From Pieris napi (Eukaryota > Arthropoda > Insecta > Lepidoptera > Pieridae), in assembly GCF_905475465.1 (NCBI RefSeq), contig NC_062246.1, positions 3,374,001 through 3,438,000 on the forward strand: DNA of 64,000 nucleotides. Reading direction: 5' to 3'. The position numbers were made by a program, and so were the translations under genes. A model generated the notes under the pieces. The model made no database searches. It was not told the origin of the DNA and saw only the letters and a list, made by a program, of their open reading frames with translations. Position 1 is the stretch's first letter; each line of letters begins with the position of its first letter. Shown here piece by piece: positions 11,361 to 23,125 of the stretch.

Positions 11361-11876
11361 ACGCCCGAACCCAATAATTAATCCACAATCTCAGATTGTT
11401 TTCAATCAGACCTTGATATTCGATAGATCTTCTATCTGCATCCCAATAACCAAACCCAACGAAGTTAATCTATTTTTGGCCACGGATTAAAATCCTCTTT
11501 GTCGTTCTATTTTAAAGAGTTTTCACTCATATTTGATAATCAATGTAAACCAAATAAAGTAAAAAAACCGTACAAATAACATTAAAATATACATATATAA
11601 CAAACAGTTTTTTAATTATTTAAAAAACTGGTGTTAGTTAAAATCTTTTAAAACAATTAACTATTTAAATCGAGCTTTCGTCAACTGTCATTTTCATACA
11701 AAGGTCTTTCCACAGACACCGATATGACCTCCCATGGATAGCTTATGTATGTATGTATCGACAGATGGCTATTACAATCCGTCGATTAGTTTTTGGCATA
11801 CTTGTTACAACATTACATAAAGATTTCTATTTCAGATCAGACAAAATGAATTGAGATAGGTTATTGGGTTCGGGCG
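11361..11876. mobile_element. DNA-transposon remnant or MITE with 17-bp TIR
   Basis: The left end ACGCCCGAACCCAATAA reappears exactly inverted at the right end (TTATTGGGTTCGGGCGT, ending 11876). An inner CCAATAACCAAACCCAA string near 11443 repeats part of it. The unit is 516 bp with no coding region. The target duplication was not determined. Confidence 0.65.
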
Positions 11877-13215
11877 TAAAGCTCCGAATGCACTAGCCTA
11901 GTAATTGTCTTAAGTAAACTCAATTTTGCACTTTGCATAGTGTGTATGTAAAGTGCTCCAAGCAAAGTTAACTCTGTAATTATTTTATCTGCAACGTCGC
12001 ATTTGATTTGTTATTCTGAAGCTGTGCTACGTCTAACACAATTACATCACTTGGTTGCGTTTAACATCAAAACAAGTGAAACCATTTCTAGAATGTATAC
12101 TTAAAAATATTCACTGACACTGAAGTACCTTATGGTACTGCATTTGTTTTTTTTTTTTGCTGAACAGCGAACTGACAGGTTGATCCTTAAACCTTTCACA
12201 TCATATAGAAATCCTTTCCTATATAAAAAAATATGAAGTTTATATTGATACAAAGATCGTGCTAAGTAAGTATTCGTTCCCAAGTACAACTTTAATCACT
12301 GTACATATGTACTTCTGTTTGGTATTTATTTCTTTATGTTTGGGGATTACTTAAATTAAATAAATATATAATAAAAAAGATATGTACTAGCTTTGTTGAG
12401 ATGGCGTTGTAGTCGCCTTGTTTGTTAGTTCGTCTCCTTGTCATTAGGCCCCACATTATTTATGAATTCGGTGAAAACGATACATCTTCTAAACCAACGA
12501 AGGAATTCTACTATGGTCTACTAATTGTCTAAATTTGAAATATGCCTATCTATGTCTAGTGTGTGAAACTTTTAAATTTAATGATACAATTACTTAGATA
12601 CTTTATTTTTATCATCTTATAACTGGTGTGGGCGCTATAAATTGATCTGAAAAGCTTTTTAAACTTTAGCTTAGATAGCCGTCACAAAAATACGAGCGCT
12701 GTAAGTTTAACAACAAAACTTGACGCCTTTGTATTTTACCGTCGTTCTAACAACAACAATCGACTCTTTTCAAGATATATTTCCTCGAAACCTATTATAA
12801 ACTCTAACACCTGCACTTTAGATAAACATTTAGGAGTTTTCTTGAATTTATAAAGTAGACAATTATTATCTTTTGGAAGAGCTTTGGAATGAGCTTTCAT
12901 TTACATTTATATAAATAAAAAGAAAAACTACACAAACAAATTATAAGGAAACAATTTTCATGTAAAATTTCAAGCATTAAATTGATATCTGAATCTGCAT
13001 AAAATCCGAAAGTATTACTAACTAGTATGAAAAATTTTCTGTCACATAGCTTTTATTATCAAGAGTGGTACATCATCATTACTTTGTAATTAATCAAAAT
13101 GTTTTATGTGCCAAAAACGTTATTTTTTGTTATTCACATAGGAATAAATGGGAGTGTAGCCAAAATTATATTATTATGAATCAATTATAAACGATGCAAA
13201 GAGTATTCATGTGAA
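11877..13215. other. No gene seen; AT-rich sequence
   Basis: About 1.3 kb. It includes a T-rich run near 12146 followed by a TTGCTGAACAGCGAACTGAC segment that resembles one at 46105-46135, perhaps a small repeat. No exon or reading frame is supported. Confidence 0.45.
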
Positions 13216-13679
13216 TAAGGGTGCTTCAACATCTGGCGAATGCGCCGAATGCGCTGAATCGGCCTAGTACGATCCACGCATCACGATCGTTGATCGCGGA
13301 TCGCGGGATCGCCGATCCATTTTGGATCATCCGGTGTGGATGCGGCAAGTCAGTAAAAGGAACTGTAAGCGCGAGAACTGAGTACGCGCAGCCTTGAGAT
13401 TCTGTAACTCACTTTTCGAACTCACACAGCGGTTTTCACAGCGGCGGTCGCGCTCAAATCAGTCGTAAAGCAGTCATTTTACGATTTGGTATTCTGATAA
13501 ACAATAAGATACAGAATCGCAAGGCAGATCGCGCGCCGCGCGCGCGCCTTTTACGACCCTTACATGAGTTGCGCTAAAGAGGCGCACCAAACCATTGCCG
13601 TGACTGCACGCGCGCAGTTCGCAAACTGCTCGCGAGCTGCACATTCGCGGCATATTCGCCAGATGTGGACGCACCCTAA
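13216..13679. mobile_element. PIF/Harbinger-type MITE with TAA target duplication
   Basis: The element 13219-13676 (458 bp) has inverted ends GGGTGCTTCAACATCTGGCG and GGGTGCGTCCACATCTGGCG, read inward, with matching extension through a GAATRYGCC block. It is flanked on both sides by TAA (13216-13218 and 13677-13679). A three-base TWA duplication is the hallmark of PIF/Harbinger elements. The interior is unusually GC-rich, with GATCGCGGATCGCGGGATCG and GCGCGCCGCGCGCG strings. Frames inside (13474-13674, 13564-13770) are shadows of the TIR and not genes. Confidence 0.8.
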
Positions 13680-13849
13680 TAACATGGCACTTATTTATAA
13701 TGGCGTTACTGAATTAAGAAAAACACAATTTTTAATTGTACGTGATTATTCACGAATAACGTGTAATTAAATCAACATGTATATTATAGTACCATTTATT
13801 GCGACCGCTGTCATTACTTTGGTAAATAGTCTACCACTTAAAAACACCT

Positions 13850-14070
13850 CAAATCCATCAAAGAGACGCAGTATCAACTCCACGACCTGTTGGACTGACT
13901 TAAATTAAGGTCCTAGGTGGGGCAGTGGGTATTCAGAGTAGAAAACCAGCCGAGTCGGTCCTGGGCAGCTTCAGTTTCCTTTTGCCTTCAGAATTCCAGT
14001 CAAGGCCTTGCTTGGAAAATTGACTTCGATCCTTCCGGAGTGTATGGCCCACCCACTTCCGACGTTTTAT
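13850..14070 (-). pseudogene. LINE polyprotein C-terminal fragment
   Basis: The minus strand encodes RRKWVGHTLRKDRS followed by QGLDWNSEGKRK. These match the conserved 'W-GH-LR' and 'A-LDW-P-GKR' tail motifs seen at the C-terminus of many LINE reverse transcriptases (RTE/R1-like) in insects. It is a short broken relic with no catalytic domain. Confidence 0.65.
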
Positions 14071-14585
14071 AGTTAATTGGCACCTTATTGCATAGTTGAA
14101 TAAATATTATCTATTGCTAAGACTAGAACTAGCAGCTCTAAACTCTGTGATGTGCAATGGCGTCTAAATCTATGCGCGCTTTCTTCATACGTTAATAATC
14201 ATAAAAAAGCCAAATTGACTTGATTGAGTGGATGTGTCCGTAGTCTGATTGCCAATATCGACAAATGATCAAGAGAGCAGATAGAAAGAGATACGATAGA
14301 ATTTTGATTTAATAAATTGCTTAGTCATAAATGAAATCAGGAACAAAAAATAATCAGCGAGGGTAAAAGCGTTCGCTTATCTGCTTAGGATTGCCGAATA
14401 TTGATAACACAAAGCTGGTACTTAACCAAATATTATCAGCCCTACTGATATATCCGCTGTCTAATTTTGAAGTATCGGACTTGTTTTGCGTCAAAAAATC
14501 AATTGTAGTATCTTAGATATGCTTACTGCAAGTATTCACGGCTACGTTTTCGTTTGCCTTGTTATTATTTCATATGTAGTACTAT

Positions 14586-14735
14586 CAGTAGCCTGGTAGA
14601 TAGTATCGGAGCTGGTGGTTTTCTTTCTCAACGAATAAGTATCGTACAATTCGTACAGCAAGGAAATGCTACCAGCATTAAATGTACAACACAGGGACCA
14701 AACTTCTTAAATTTGTTTTAGTTTCCTTTTTATCC
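14586..14735 (+). mobile_element. LINE 3' tail, second copy of the 5502-5860 family
   Basis: A degraded frame encodes GAGGFLSQRIS and then QGNATSI, equivalent to the RAGAYLAQRIS..RGNAASI consensus of this family's last residues. It is followed by the same CACAGGGACCAAACTT..TTAAATTTGTTTTA stretch as at 5760 and 63290. Confidence 0.65.
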
Positions 14736-15004
14736 GCTTTTTAATTATTAGTATTACTATGTAGGTTAAAATATATATTATAATTGTTTCTATTTTTATT
14801 ACAATGACAAGCTCAATTTTATATCTATTATTTTCAGAAATTTTTAGCTTTGCTTACATCGTGATTATTTATCGTATTGATTTTTAAATACTTGTTGCAT
14901 TAAGGTGTAGTAGCAAGTTATTTGTAATTAATAAAAAATAAATAAATAGACATTATAAGAACATTGTTTTGGAATGATTTGTAATGTGTATTAAACTTTT
15001 TTAA

Positions 15005-15140
15005 ACTTGGCGATTAAGAGGGAGTTTATTGCCAGTTCTTCTCGTCCTTTATACGCCCTTGATTTGAGTACTGGCCATAAATGTAAATTTAGAAGCATTT
15101 TTATGGTTTATACGTGTTTATTGCTACCTAAGTATAAATT
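15005..15140 (+). mobile_element. Retroelement 3' tail ('GGCAGTTCTTCTCGTCC' family)
   Basis: It has GAGTTTATTGCCAGTTCTTCTCG..TACGCCCTTGATTTGAGTACTGGC followed by an AAATGTAAATTTAGAAGC tail. The inverse form occurs at 45705-46015, so this is a dispersed family that ends in the same 3' sequence, as expected for a LINE 3' end. Confidence 0.6.
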
Positions 15141-15670
15141 ATAATTTTATTCGATTTGCATGTAAAGTACATCATTATGAAATCGTTATAACCATTCTAA
15201 TATTACGACATTGTATAAAACTTACTTATATTTCAGAAAAAATTCTCACTTATAAATAATAACGAAATCACCCATTTTGTACAGTAAAACGAACTTCAAA
15301 GCGTGTAGTAAATGAAGTGCAAAAAATACATGGAGTTGGAAAATACCCTACCTATAACTAGTTCAGAGGGAAGCGATCCGTTGCTTGCGGGAATGAAATG
15401 ATTGGACCGCAAGAAAAACATTTATACAAATAGCAAAATTGTTTCTGTTTACATTTGTTTATTTAAATATACCCTTTGGGAAAATATTTTTGTTAAAACG
15501 TTGTATCCTCAGTCCACGCTTGTGCAACACCGAGCATTGCTAGAATTTTTAACATATTTCTTCGAACTTAAGCAGTATTAATAAGGTATTGATACAAAAA
15601 TTTTGTAATTTTTGTTTTGAATTTTTCTCTTATTTTCTTATATTTTTACACGCTTTATATTAGCTTCACC

Positions 15671-15700
15671 TGTATGTATGTATGTATGTTTGTATGTAAC
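15671..15700. repeat. Short (TATG)n microsatellite
   Basis: A TGTATGTATGTATGTATG run inside a longer repeat-like stretch (about 15650-15840, with CCGACTCTTTCGGACTCG and TTTTGACCCACTTTAAAT). Its family resemblance to other lepidopteran repeats was not tested. Confidence 0.6.
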
Positions 15701-15896
15701 CGACTCTTTCGGACTCGATTTTGACCCACTTTAAATGGACAAATTTAATTCAAACTTTGTACACTTATAAAGTATCAGCGACAATATAATAATTTCATAG
15801 GTTTATCTCGAAAAAACAATGAAATTTTTTTTGAGTCCACAAAGCAATACGATTAAATTGAGACACCACGTATTGCTGCTAGGACTAAAAAGTGGA

Positions 15897-16119
15897 AAAT
15901 AAATATAGTTAAAAAAAACTATAAAACACGCTTTTAAAGCACATCAAACTAAAAAGTGAAAAGTATTTTTCGTCTATCGAGCAACCCACGCTTTATCACA
16001 ATAAAACCAGTATTTTTTGTTCATTACCATTTTCAGCCTAAATTAGGAATTATTTTTCACTTTTTAGTTTGATGTGCTTTAAAAGCGTGTTTTATAGTTT
16101 TTTTTAACTATATTTATTA
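15897..16119. repeat. Inverted repeat with about 70-bp arms
   Basis: The left arm (15897-15970) and right arm (about 16048-16119) are near-perfect complements, including AAAACACGCTTTTAAAGCAC and ATCAAACTAAAAAGTGAAAA. The spacer is about 80 bp. It is a hairpin-forming MITE or foldback unit without coding. Confidence 0.75.
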
Positions 16120-16148
16120 ATTTATGTAAAGTTATTAATTATTAATAG

Positions 16149-16425
16149 AGCAGTATTGGCTACTAGGCTTCAGCGTGCGACTCTAATCCTTGAGATTCGA
16201 TCCCAGCTGTGCACCAATGGAATTTCATTCGCTCGAACGGTGAAAGAAAACTTTGTGAGGAAACCGGCTTGCCATAGACCTAAAAAGTCGAAAGTCTGTG
16301 TCAGGCACAGGAGGCTGATCACCTACTTGCCTATTAGGTATTTGCCTATTAGGCACATGTAAAAGATACAGAAATCTGAGGCCTAGAACTAAAAAGGTTG
16401 TAGCGCCACTGATTTTTATTTTTAA
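16149..16425 (+). mobile_element. tRNA-derived SINE, copy 1
   Basis: The tRNA-like head GGCTACTAGGCTTCAGCGTG (box A region) is followed by the GATTCGATCCC box B, then a TGCACCAATGG stretch. The SINE body follows (GACCTAAAAAGTCGAAAGTC, GTCAGGCACAGGAGGCTGAT, GGTTGTAGCGCCACTGATTT). Full copies recur at 33030-33301 (minus) and 40211-40485 (plus). It is a Pol III-type retroposon and not a functional tRNA gene. Confidence 0.85.
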
Positions 16426-18325
16426 ACTTATATCATAAGTATTATGTTTGTGGACGCCGTCTGCATTGTGTAATGTGTATGCTACGTGCGACTTCCGTAT
16501 ATCAAAACGTATTTGACAGCATTAAAAGACTTTGTGTTTTTGTTACAAGTGTTAAGTTAAAAGGTCGCAAAGACAAATTTCTATAGTAACCAATTTTTAA
16601 GTAATGTGAATCTGTACAAAAAGCTATGTTTCAGAAAAATATAAATTAAAAACTTTTCGAAGGGTTAGAAAATCCTGTCCGCATTTGATTTAATTAAATT
16701 TTTAACGGACTGATAAAAAGTGTACTGACAGCCAACATTTTTACATAAAAACATCGTAACCATAGCAACATCTCATTCCAAGATAGCTTTTGTGATATTA
16801 GTATCGATATACAAAAAAGTTTAAACGTAACGTAATGTCACGATGTTCCTACATATGTACATTCAAAATCATTGTTTAGTCTATCAAAAAGCTTTCACTG
16901 TTCATACATATTCTTTCCACGTTAGTGCCAAGCTCAAATATTAAAGGCAAATAGGCCACTGGCTCCTACAGAATTACAAACGAAACAAGGTGCCAAAACC
17001 GAAAACCATCAACCTACGAACATTTTTCAACGCTTTGTCAATTTAAAATAGATTTGTCAGACGAAAAGCTTTTTATTCGTTTGGTGTTATTAGAATGTTT
17101 TAACGTCTGACTTTATAATTTCCGTTAATAACTATACATTTCTTGTACTGATCGTATTTCTCGTAACTAGGTTTTATATTAGACTATCGTAAATTTTCGA
17201 TTATTAAATAAATATTTTAAGAAGAATTTAAAACTAAGTGTTTTTTGTTTTGTTGTTTGAAATCCTAATGCGCATAAAATAGACACGATTTTTCATTCAA
17301 GACAAGAAGGTTATCAGACTTCAGTATTTTTAAAGTATTTGTTATATATATATGTGTATATCTTAATAAAACAAAACAGGAGAATCCTATTATAACAACT
17401 CGTAAAAATAATGATTGTTTCTCCGAGAATGGCAACAAGCCATAAATTTCAGGAATTGGATATTTGACAAGTCATAAATAATATTCTACTAAATAAAATA
17501 AAATAAAAATGTGTTTATTAACTTTCAGTATTCATATAAATATGAATACAATAGCAATGTTTAACATTTGGTAACCCTTTAAAGTAAAAAATAACTGTGA
17601 TACCTAATTCCATCTTGCATTTACTGTGTAATTTAAATTAAAAAAAAAACTGTTTCAAACTAGAATCTGGGCTGGGCTTGCTAGTTTAAAAATTTTAAAA
17701 TACCCAGTGAATATAGAAATTAACCTTTTCTTTAAACGTTAAAGGAATAGATTTGTAACCTTTGAGCTGCAGACGCCAGTCGCCAACTATATATATTCAC
17801 TTGATATATATAGCTTTAAGAAATGACATTTTTATTTTCTATACTAAAATATAAATGGTGTGCGTAATATGTCATCTTTAAAAAATGCTGGTAGGCGGCA
17901 GTAAATAGTTAAGCAATATATTATATTGGTTATATAAAAAAGTTACGTGTTGTTAGAGATAGAATTCGTGCGATTCTTAAATATACCAATTTCTATAAAA
18001 TATTGTCTCTGGTTTAGAACGAAATGTTGGTCCATACGAGTTCTCAATGGAGCTTGGAGCTGGCATTATCCGTATTATATTATATTATACCGTCATTATA
18101 TTATACCTTTTTCACTCGAAGCATGTTTTAAAAGCCTGGATTATCCAGGATATACAGCGCTTTTAGCTATTAAGAAATCGGTGTAAAAATTTAAAAATTA
18201 ATCGATCAGTATACACTATACATATGACATATGCGTCAAGAATTTGATATTAGCTACTAACTACCTCTTTGGGCTTTCACCCCTATGACAATTAACATCA
18301 ATCAATGTCAAGTATGAAACAGTGA
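16426..18325. other. No gene seen; AT-rich sequence
   Basis: About 1.9 kb. It holds a TATATATATATGTGTATAT run near 17345, a TTATATTATATTATACC low-complexity tract near 18075, and an ATAAAATAAAATAAAAATG tract near 17495 that could be a LINE tail. The 79-aa frame at 17947-18186 has no recognisable feature. Confidence 0.45.
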
Positions 18326-18329
18326 ACAG

Positions 18330-19140
18330 GACAATAAAAAAAGGACACATGAAAAAGAAAAAGTGCACATGAATCACGATAAATTCAGATCGGTTAGTGT
18401 GAAAGTTAGGGATACGATTTGGACAGGTAATGCTTATACAGAAGAGATTTAAAGGGAGATAGAGAAGGAACTAAGCGAATAGGGACGGGAATATATATAT
18501 AACCTAACTACAGAGACCTTAAAGGATTCGCCAAGAAAGGAAGAGTTATGAGATGGGATTTCAAGCATATAGTTTTCGGAAAAGCTACAGCTATGAGCTC
18601 CGTTATTTGAAATCGTGTTTGAGATAGGAAGGAGTTTTAGGATTAAACAGGATGGAATATAAGAGATGGAGATGGAGTATCAAGTCGCTGACGATTGGGA
18701 AACCAGCGTAGCCGCTTATGGAACGCAAACGTAATATTATGGTACTTTCTCATACCGTATATAAAACGGATACAGATATTATAGAGTTAATCCAGCTTAG
18801 AGAAATTCCTCGTTTAGATTGGATGAGCAAGAATCGGCGTAGTCTAGTAATAGCAGAAGGAGAGATTGAACCAGTGAGGTTTTAGTACTAAAGGGAAGAA
18901 AATTACTAAGACGTCGAAGGATACTGGAGACACCGTACAATTTCTGGCTTCTAACATGCTGCTCCCAGAATAAACTATCCCCAAATTATTTACTGTACGA
19001 CTGATATATAAAGTCACACCATCGATATGTACAAGAGTTAGCCAGGCCCAATCAATTCTCGACAGATTCTGCCAATAATTATAACTTTGCTCTTGTTCTT
19101 GACCAAAATATTTACTCCAACTATCTAACTTAAAATGTAA
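18330..19140 (-). pseudogene. Decayed LINE reverse transcriptase, C-terminal part
   Basis: Read on the minus strand with several frame changes and stops, the stretch shows the order typical of CR1/L2-like LINE C-termini. There is a NLGIVYSGSS block after the RT palm. A SFDVLVIFFP/VLKPHW region, a DY-DSC-SNLNEE block, an ICIRFIYGMRKYHNIT block and a KRLRWFPNRQRLD block follow. Short AFPKT/SHLITLPF remnants come last. Catalytic motifs are outside the preserved part. The relic is old and inactive. Confidence 0.65.
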
Positions 19141-19204
19141 ACGTAAGACGGCAAGATAATTTCACTATTAAAATTCAATAGATTGTTGATCTTTCAGCCT
19201 ATTA

Positions 19205-19335
19205 TTGTATTAATATCCTCAGAGGAACGTGACTTGTTACCACTAGGGGTAGTTATTGTGGGGTAAGGAGGGAAGTCACGTGTCGTCATCTCCGTCGCCA
19301 GGCGTCTGGACGCCGTATCAGTCTTGACGTGAGTA
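19205..19335. other. GC-richer block with two short hairpins
   Basis: The block holds CGTGACTT paired with AAGTCACG, and GGCGTCTGGACGCC, a perfect 6-bp stem with a 2-nt loop. It stands out from its AT-rich surroundings; function unknown. It could be the 5' part of the LINE relic on its left. Confidence 0.4.
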
Positions 19336-19544
19336 AATAAAACAATAACGATTAGATTATCACCCTCTAAGAACGGAAATGAGGCGATGCTTTCAAGATT
19401 GTACAGTCGCTAAGAAAATTGTTGAAGACGGCTATAAAGATATAGGCGTTACTCTCAGTGACTGGTCAATTTTTATGTTGTTGTTCACAGTTTACGTAAG
19501 TTAAGTTTTAGGTAATAAAATTAAATGTTATTGAAGTTATACTT

Positions 19545-19885
19545 ATGGCGCGTTAGGGAAAAATGATGAGAGTGAATTTTTTCAATGCGACCGCATACTG
19601 TCACAAAAAACCGACACCCTAAGCTTAGTCAACATTTTAAAATAAAAAATGTCAATTTCTTTAATTATTTAGAAATATTTTTTTGTGATATTTAAATACA
19701 CTTTATTTAATTAGATAATGCATTATAAAACTTTCTATGTATTAAATACCTTTTTTCCATTCTTAGTGTAGTTTTTTCTACAAACGTAGAATAAGGCGAA
19801 AGATAAAATTTTTAAAAAGATTCTTATCTACGCCAAAGAAGTATAACTTCTAACGCGTGTACATAAGCACACACACATGTTTTTT
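19545..19885 (-). repeat. Dispersed element 'Y', copy 2 (inverse orientation)
   Basis: The inverse of the 6001-6372 copy. It starts GAAGTTATACTTATGGCGCG, has TGATGAGAGTGAATTTTTTC, and ends CCAAAGAAGTATAACTTCTAACGCGTGTAC. Its palindrome triplets are TAT and ATA, matched at the two ends as in copy 1. Confidence 0.7.
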
Positions 19886-21825
19886 GTATAAATAAATTGT
19901 CTATGCTGCCTGCTATGTATAGACTACACTACGCCTAAGAAGGAAAAAGGCGTTCGCCAAACACATTCCATTTGTATAATAATTATTTATAGTTATTCTT
20001 TGTTAGTATAATTTTATTTGACGAAGGAAATCGCTCATTTGAATGTGTGTTTTGCTTAGGTATTTCAAATTAAATTCCCATATTTCTTTTTTAATTAAGA
20101 TGATTATCAAACTATAGATACTAAATAAATTTAATAAGTTGTTGATTAGGTTTCCCTAATACAGAAACAGTAAAGAAAATTAGTAATTCTTGCCGGCTTT
20201 TCTTGGTAAATTCACTGTTCGGTGGTACCTAAAAATACTGGAATGTTTTGTTTCTTCTTAATTCAAGTTTAGTTAGACTTTGACAGAACAGAGAGTCATT
20301 CGAGATTCTTTTGTTTTTAATATCTTTTAATATCCTTCCGGTTCTGTTAATTTCCTTTACTTTCGTGATATTATCGAACTAAATAACAGCTATATTTGCG
20401 CTAAATTGAAATTCTAAGGAATATTTGTTACTGCCCTTTATTTCTACTAAGTTGCCTGCGTTAGGAAATATCTGAATCTTCTATTTTAATAAATTTGTCC
20501 TCACACAATAATTATATACTTCCTGTTGATATTCTGTGACTATTTGTAATACCAAGCTATAGTCAAATTATTTTTAGCTTTAACGTAGCGATCGCGTCAT
20601 TTTACTGTTTCTGAGCTTGTAAATTTTATTATCTTTTACGTTGTGTGTGCATAATAAATAGGATATAGAAGGTGTAATAAAACCGGGTGACGTTTCCGCT
20701 TCGCGTTTTATATTCACGTTTTCTTGAATACTGAATTATAGAATAACTCACAATATTTGAATATCTTATTTAAATATAAAGAATAATATATTCATAGCAC
20801 TACTAAATTTTGATATGGATTGTGATGTGAAATAAATAAGTATTATTATTATTAATATCCAAATATGTATTTCATAAGATTTATATGAAAAGGCGCGTAA
20901 GTTGACGTATACTATCCCATAATATAATATGCTAATGTAATTTGGCCGCAATTTTGAAAACTATTTACCTAATCATAACGTTAGGTAATTCCATGCACAT
21001 AGCCTGAAGGTACCAACCCACTTCGTAAATACTTCGTAGTTGCATAAACTAGTTTATAAACTATTAAACTCACCCCTAGCTTAACTGACAGTTATGTGTA
21101 AAACCGCCCGTAAGCTACTGGATATAGTAGCTACATAGTTGCTGGTGACATTTACTACACGTAAAGTTTTAAGCTAGGTACTCGTAAGATCTATAGTGTA
21201 TACCTCTTTCATTTGCATCTGTTTTAAGACCAATTTTATTTAATTAATTTTCTTAAAGCTGTTGAGTTTTCTAAGATTTAATTACTTGTCAATGCTTGAC
21301 CTTATAGGTTTTTGTTTGGGTCTCAGATAAGTCTCCTTACTATGTTTTCCTTTACCATAGAACTAAGGGGAACATTAAAAAAAACGTAAGTCAAGGTAAA
21401 CACTCCACAAAAGCGGATTTAGTTGAAAGCACCACAAGAAACTTAGCTCGCAATAATTCTAGGTACCTAACATTTATAAGAATAATATCGGAGCTGTCTT
21501 TTCTAATCTGTGCGTGAGCTGCATATAAATATTTCTTATCATTTAATATAGGAATTCCTGAGCGTATAGTATGACTTTCCTAACAATGACACGCTATGTG
21601 GAATATTATTTTATTATAGCATAACCTATGACTTCACGTTTATACGTCAATACCAGGCTTTTAGATCGTTGCCTACCAGTAGGTTAGCTAGATACATTTT
21701 CTCTATTTGTGCTTTTCAAAGTTTATATTTCAAGACATTTATTTTGTCCAGTTACTGAGCGGTTTTTCTTGTTCTGAAAATACCAAACTATATCTCACGT
21801 CGTTTATATTACGAGCAATGTTGGT
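19886..21825. other. No gene seen; AT-rich sequence
   Basis: About 1.9 kb without supported exons or identifiable repeats. The minus-strand frame 20766-20951 (61 aa) is AT-driven and unsupported. Confidence 0.45.
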
Positions 21826-21827
21826 TT

Positions 21828-21960
21828 GGTGACTTAAGCACGCGAGACTCAACTCTACCGTGTTTTAAATCCCGGCAGTGTACCAATAATATCACCATTC
21901 GTCAAAAACAGACTGCTATTCACACCTCAACCATAAACAATAAAGTGCTTGGAGATACAG
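21828..21960 (+). mobile_element. Degraded SINE head
   Basis: GGTTTGGTGACTTAAGCACG, then CGAGACTC and a TTTTAAATCCC box-B-like string followed by a GTGTACCAAT segment, resembles the tRNA-like SINE head at 16149. It is considerably mutated and lacks the SINE body, and it abuts the hAT element on its right. Confidence 0.45.
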
Positions 21961-21961
21961 T

Positions 21962-22752
21962 ATTCCTACTAGGCAATGCAATCTCGAGTCGAGATCGTTA
22001 ATTCGAGATCTCGTGGGATTAAAATTACAATCTAGGGAGATTTTGCTATTCTAGAGATCTCTAGTAGTGCGAAAACCATTTTTTTAAAATCGAACAACTT
22101 AAACTCGATGAAAACTTATTTCCAGGGAAAACTTCTACCTATCCTAGATATTTAGAAGTGATTTTGGAAATAACTTCTTAAGAATTAAGACTATCGAGTG
22201 TGCTGTTTGATAAGCGGCATCTATGTACAGTCGCTATGTACCCAGCAGCTAAAAAGGCCGTCTCAGACTAAACACTGGCTGGCACCAGCGTGAGTAAGTA
22301 GAAGTATTATAAGCGAACTGTAAATAGGTACCTAACATGTTTAGCTACTCTCAGAGTCTCTTCAAATCCCTCATGAAGAGTCATGTTGGATTTTGTAGCA
22401 GCAGCATGTAAATCAAAATCCTCAAAGAAGCAATTCTTTTTCTGTTGCGGTCCTAATCTTTTTACTAGCAGTGGAGACGTTTAGAGGCGTAGACTTCTAT
22501 CCGTACTATATATTAGCTAGGCAAATGGAACATTTCCTCATGAGATTTTGTCAATAACGCTGAGGTTGCATTTATTTCACTCTCAGCGAAACGCTTGTTC
22601 ATCAAATTATATTCACTCATACTATTTGCACATAATCTCGTTAATCCTACGAGATCTCGTCATGCTAGGCTTCGTATGGATCTCGAAAAATGGCACGAGA
22701 TCTCGTGAGATCGGGATCTCGCGAGATCGGGACTGCATTCCCTAGTTCCTAT
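21962..22752. mobile_element. Non-autonomous hAT element (ATCTCG-rich ends)
   Basis: The element 21970-22744 has inverted ends TAGGCAATGCAATCTCGA (left) and TAGGGAATGCAGTCCCGA (right, read inward). These match the ends of the hAT copy at 46744-47809. The flanks ATTCCTAC and GTTCCTAT are an 8-bp target duplication with two changes. The subterminal regions are packed with GAGATCTCG and GGGATCTCG strings, possible transposase-binding repeats. No transposase domain was recognised. Confidence 0.8.
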
Positions 22753-22790
22753 ATCGAACCACAGGACACGACTAATACACAGACTATAAT

Positions 22791-22838
22791 TATCATATTC
22801 CCCATATACATATTTTGTTGTATATGGGGAATATGATA
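22791..22838. repeat. Perfect 20-bp hairpin with 8-nt loop
   Basis: TATCATATTCCCCATATACA (22791-22810) is followed after 8 nt by its exact complement (22819-22838). It lies between the hAT end and the LINE 5' region. It may be the target or 5' boundary of the LINE; no small-RNA evidence is available. Confidence 0.8.
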
Positions 22839-23104
22839 TATATATTTTATTTTGTTGGCGTCGGGATGTGACGACCCCATCGCCCACTGGTGAAATAACC
22901 TGTGACAGAGGTTATTTCATCAGCGCAATCAGTCAACCCCTTCCTAGTGGGAGTGCCATGCTGTTGCCTTCGGGCTTCAGCCAAATGGGCAGGCACGACC
23001 GGGGCAGTACCACTGTCTCTCAGAAAACCGGCGTGAAGTGATGCAATAAGTTCACCTTATTGTACTCGCGTTTCGTGCGGTGAGAGAGACTCCCGGAGCC
23101 CATT

Positions 23105-23118
23105 CCCCCCCCCCCCCC
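23105..23118 (+). repeat. 14-base poly(C) run upstream of the LINE ORF
   Basis: Fourteen consecutive C residues directly precede ATG at 23119. Such runs are prone to replication and sequencing slippage, so the 5' frame of the LINE should be treated with care. Confidence 0.85.
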
Positions 23119-23125
23119 ATGAAAT

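Noticed and set aside
16149..16230. tRNA gene
   Set aside because: Box A and box B are present, but the cloverleaf is not maintained and the same head is repeated with a SINE body elsewhere; it is a SINE.
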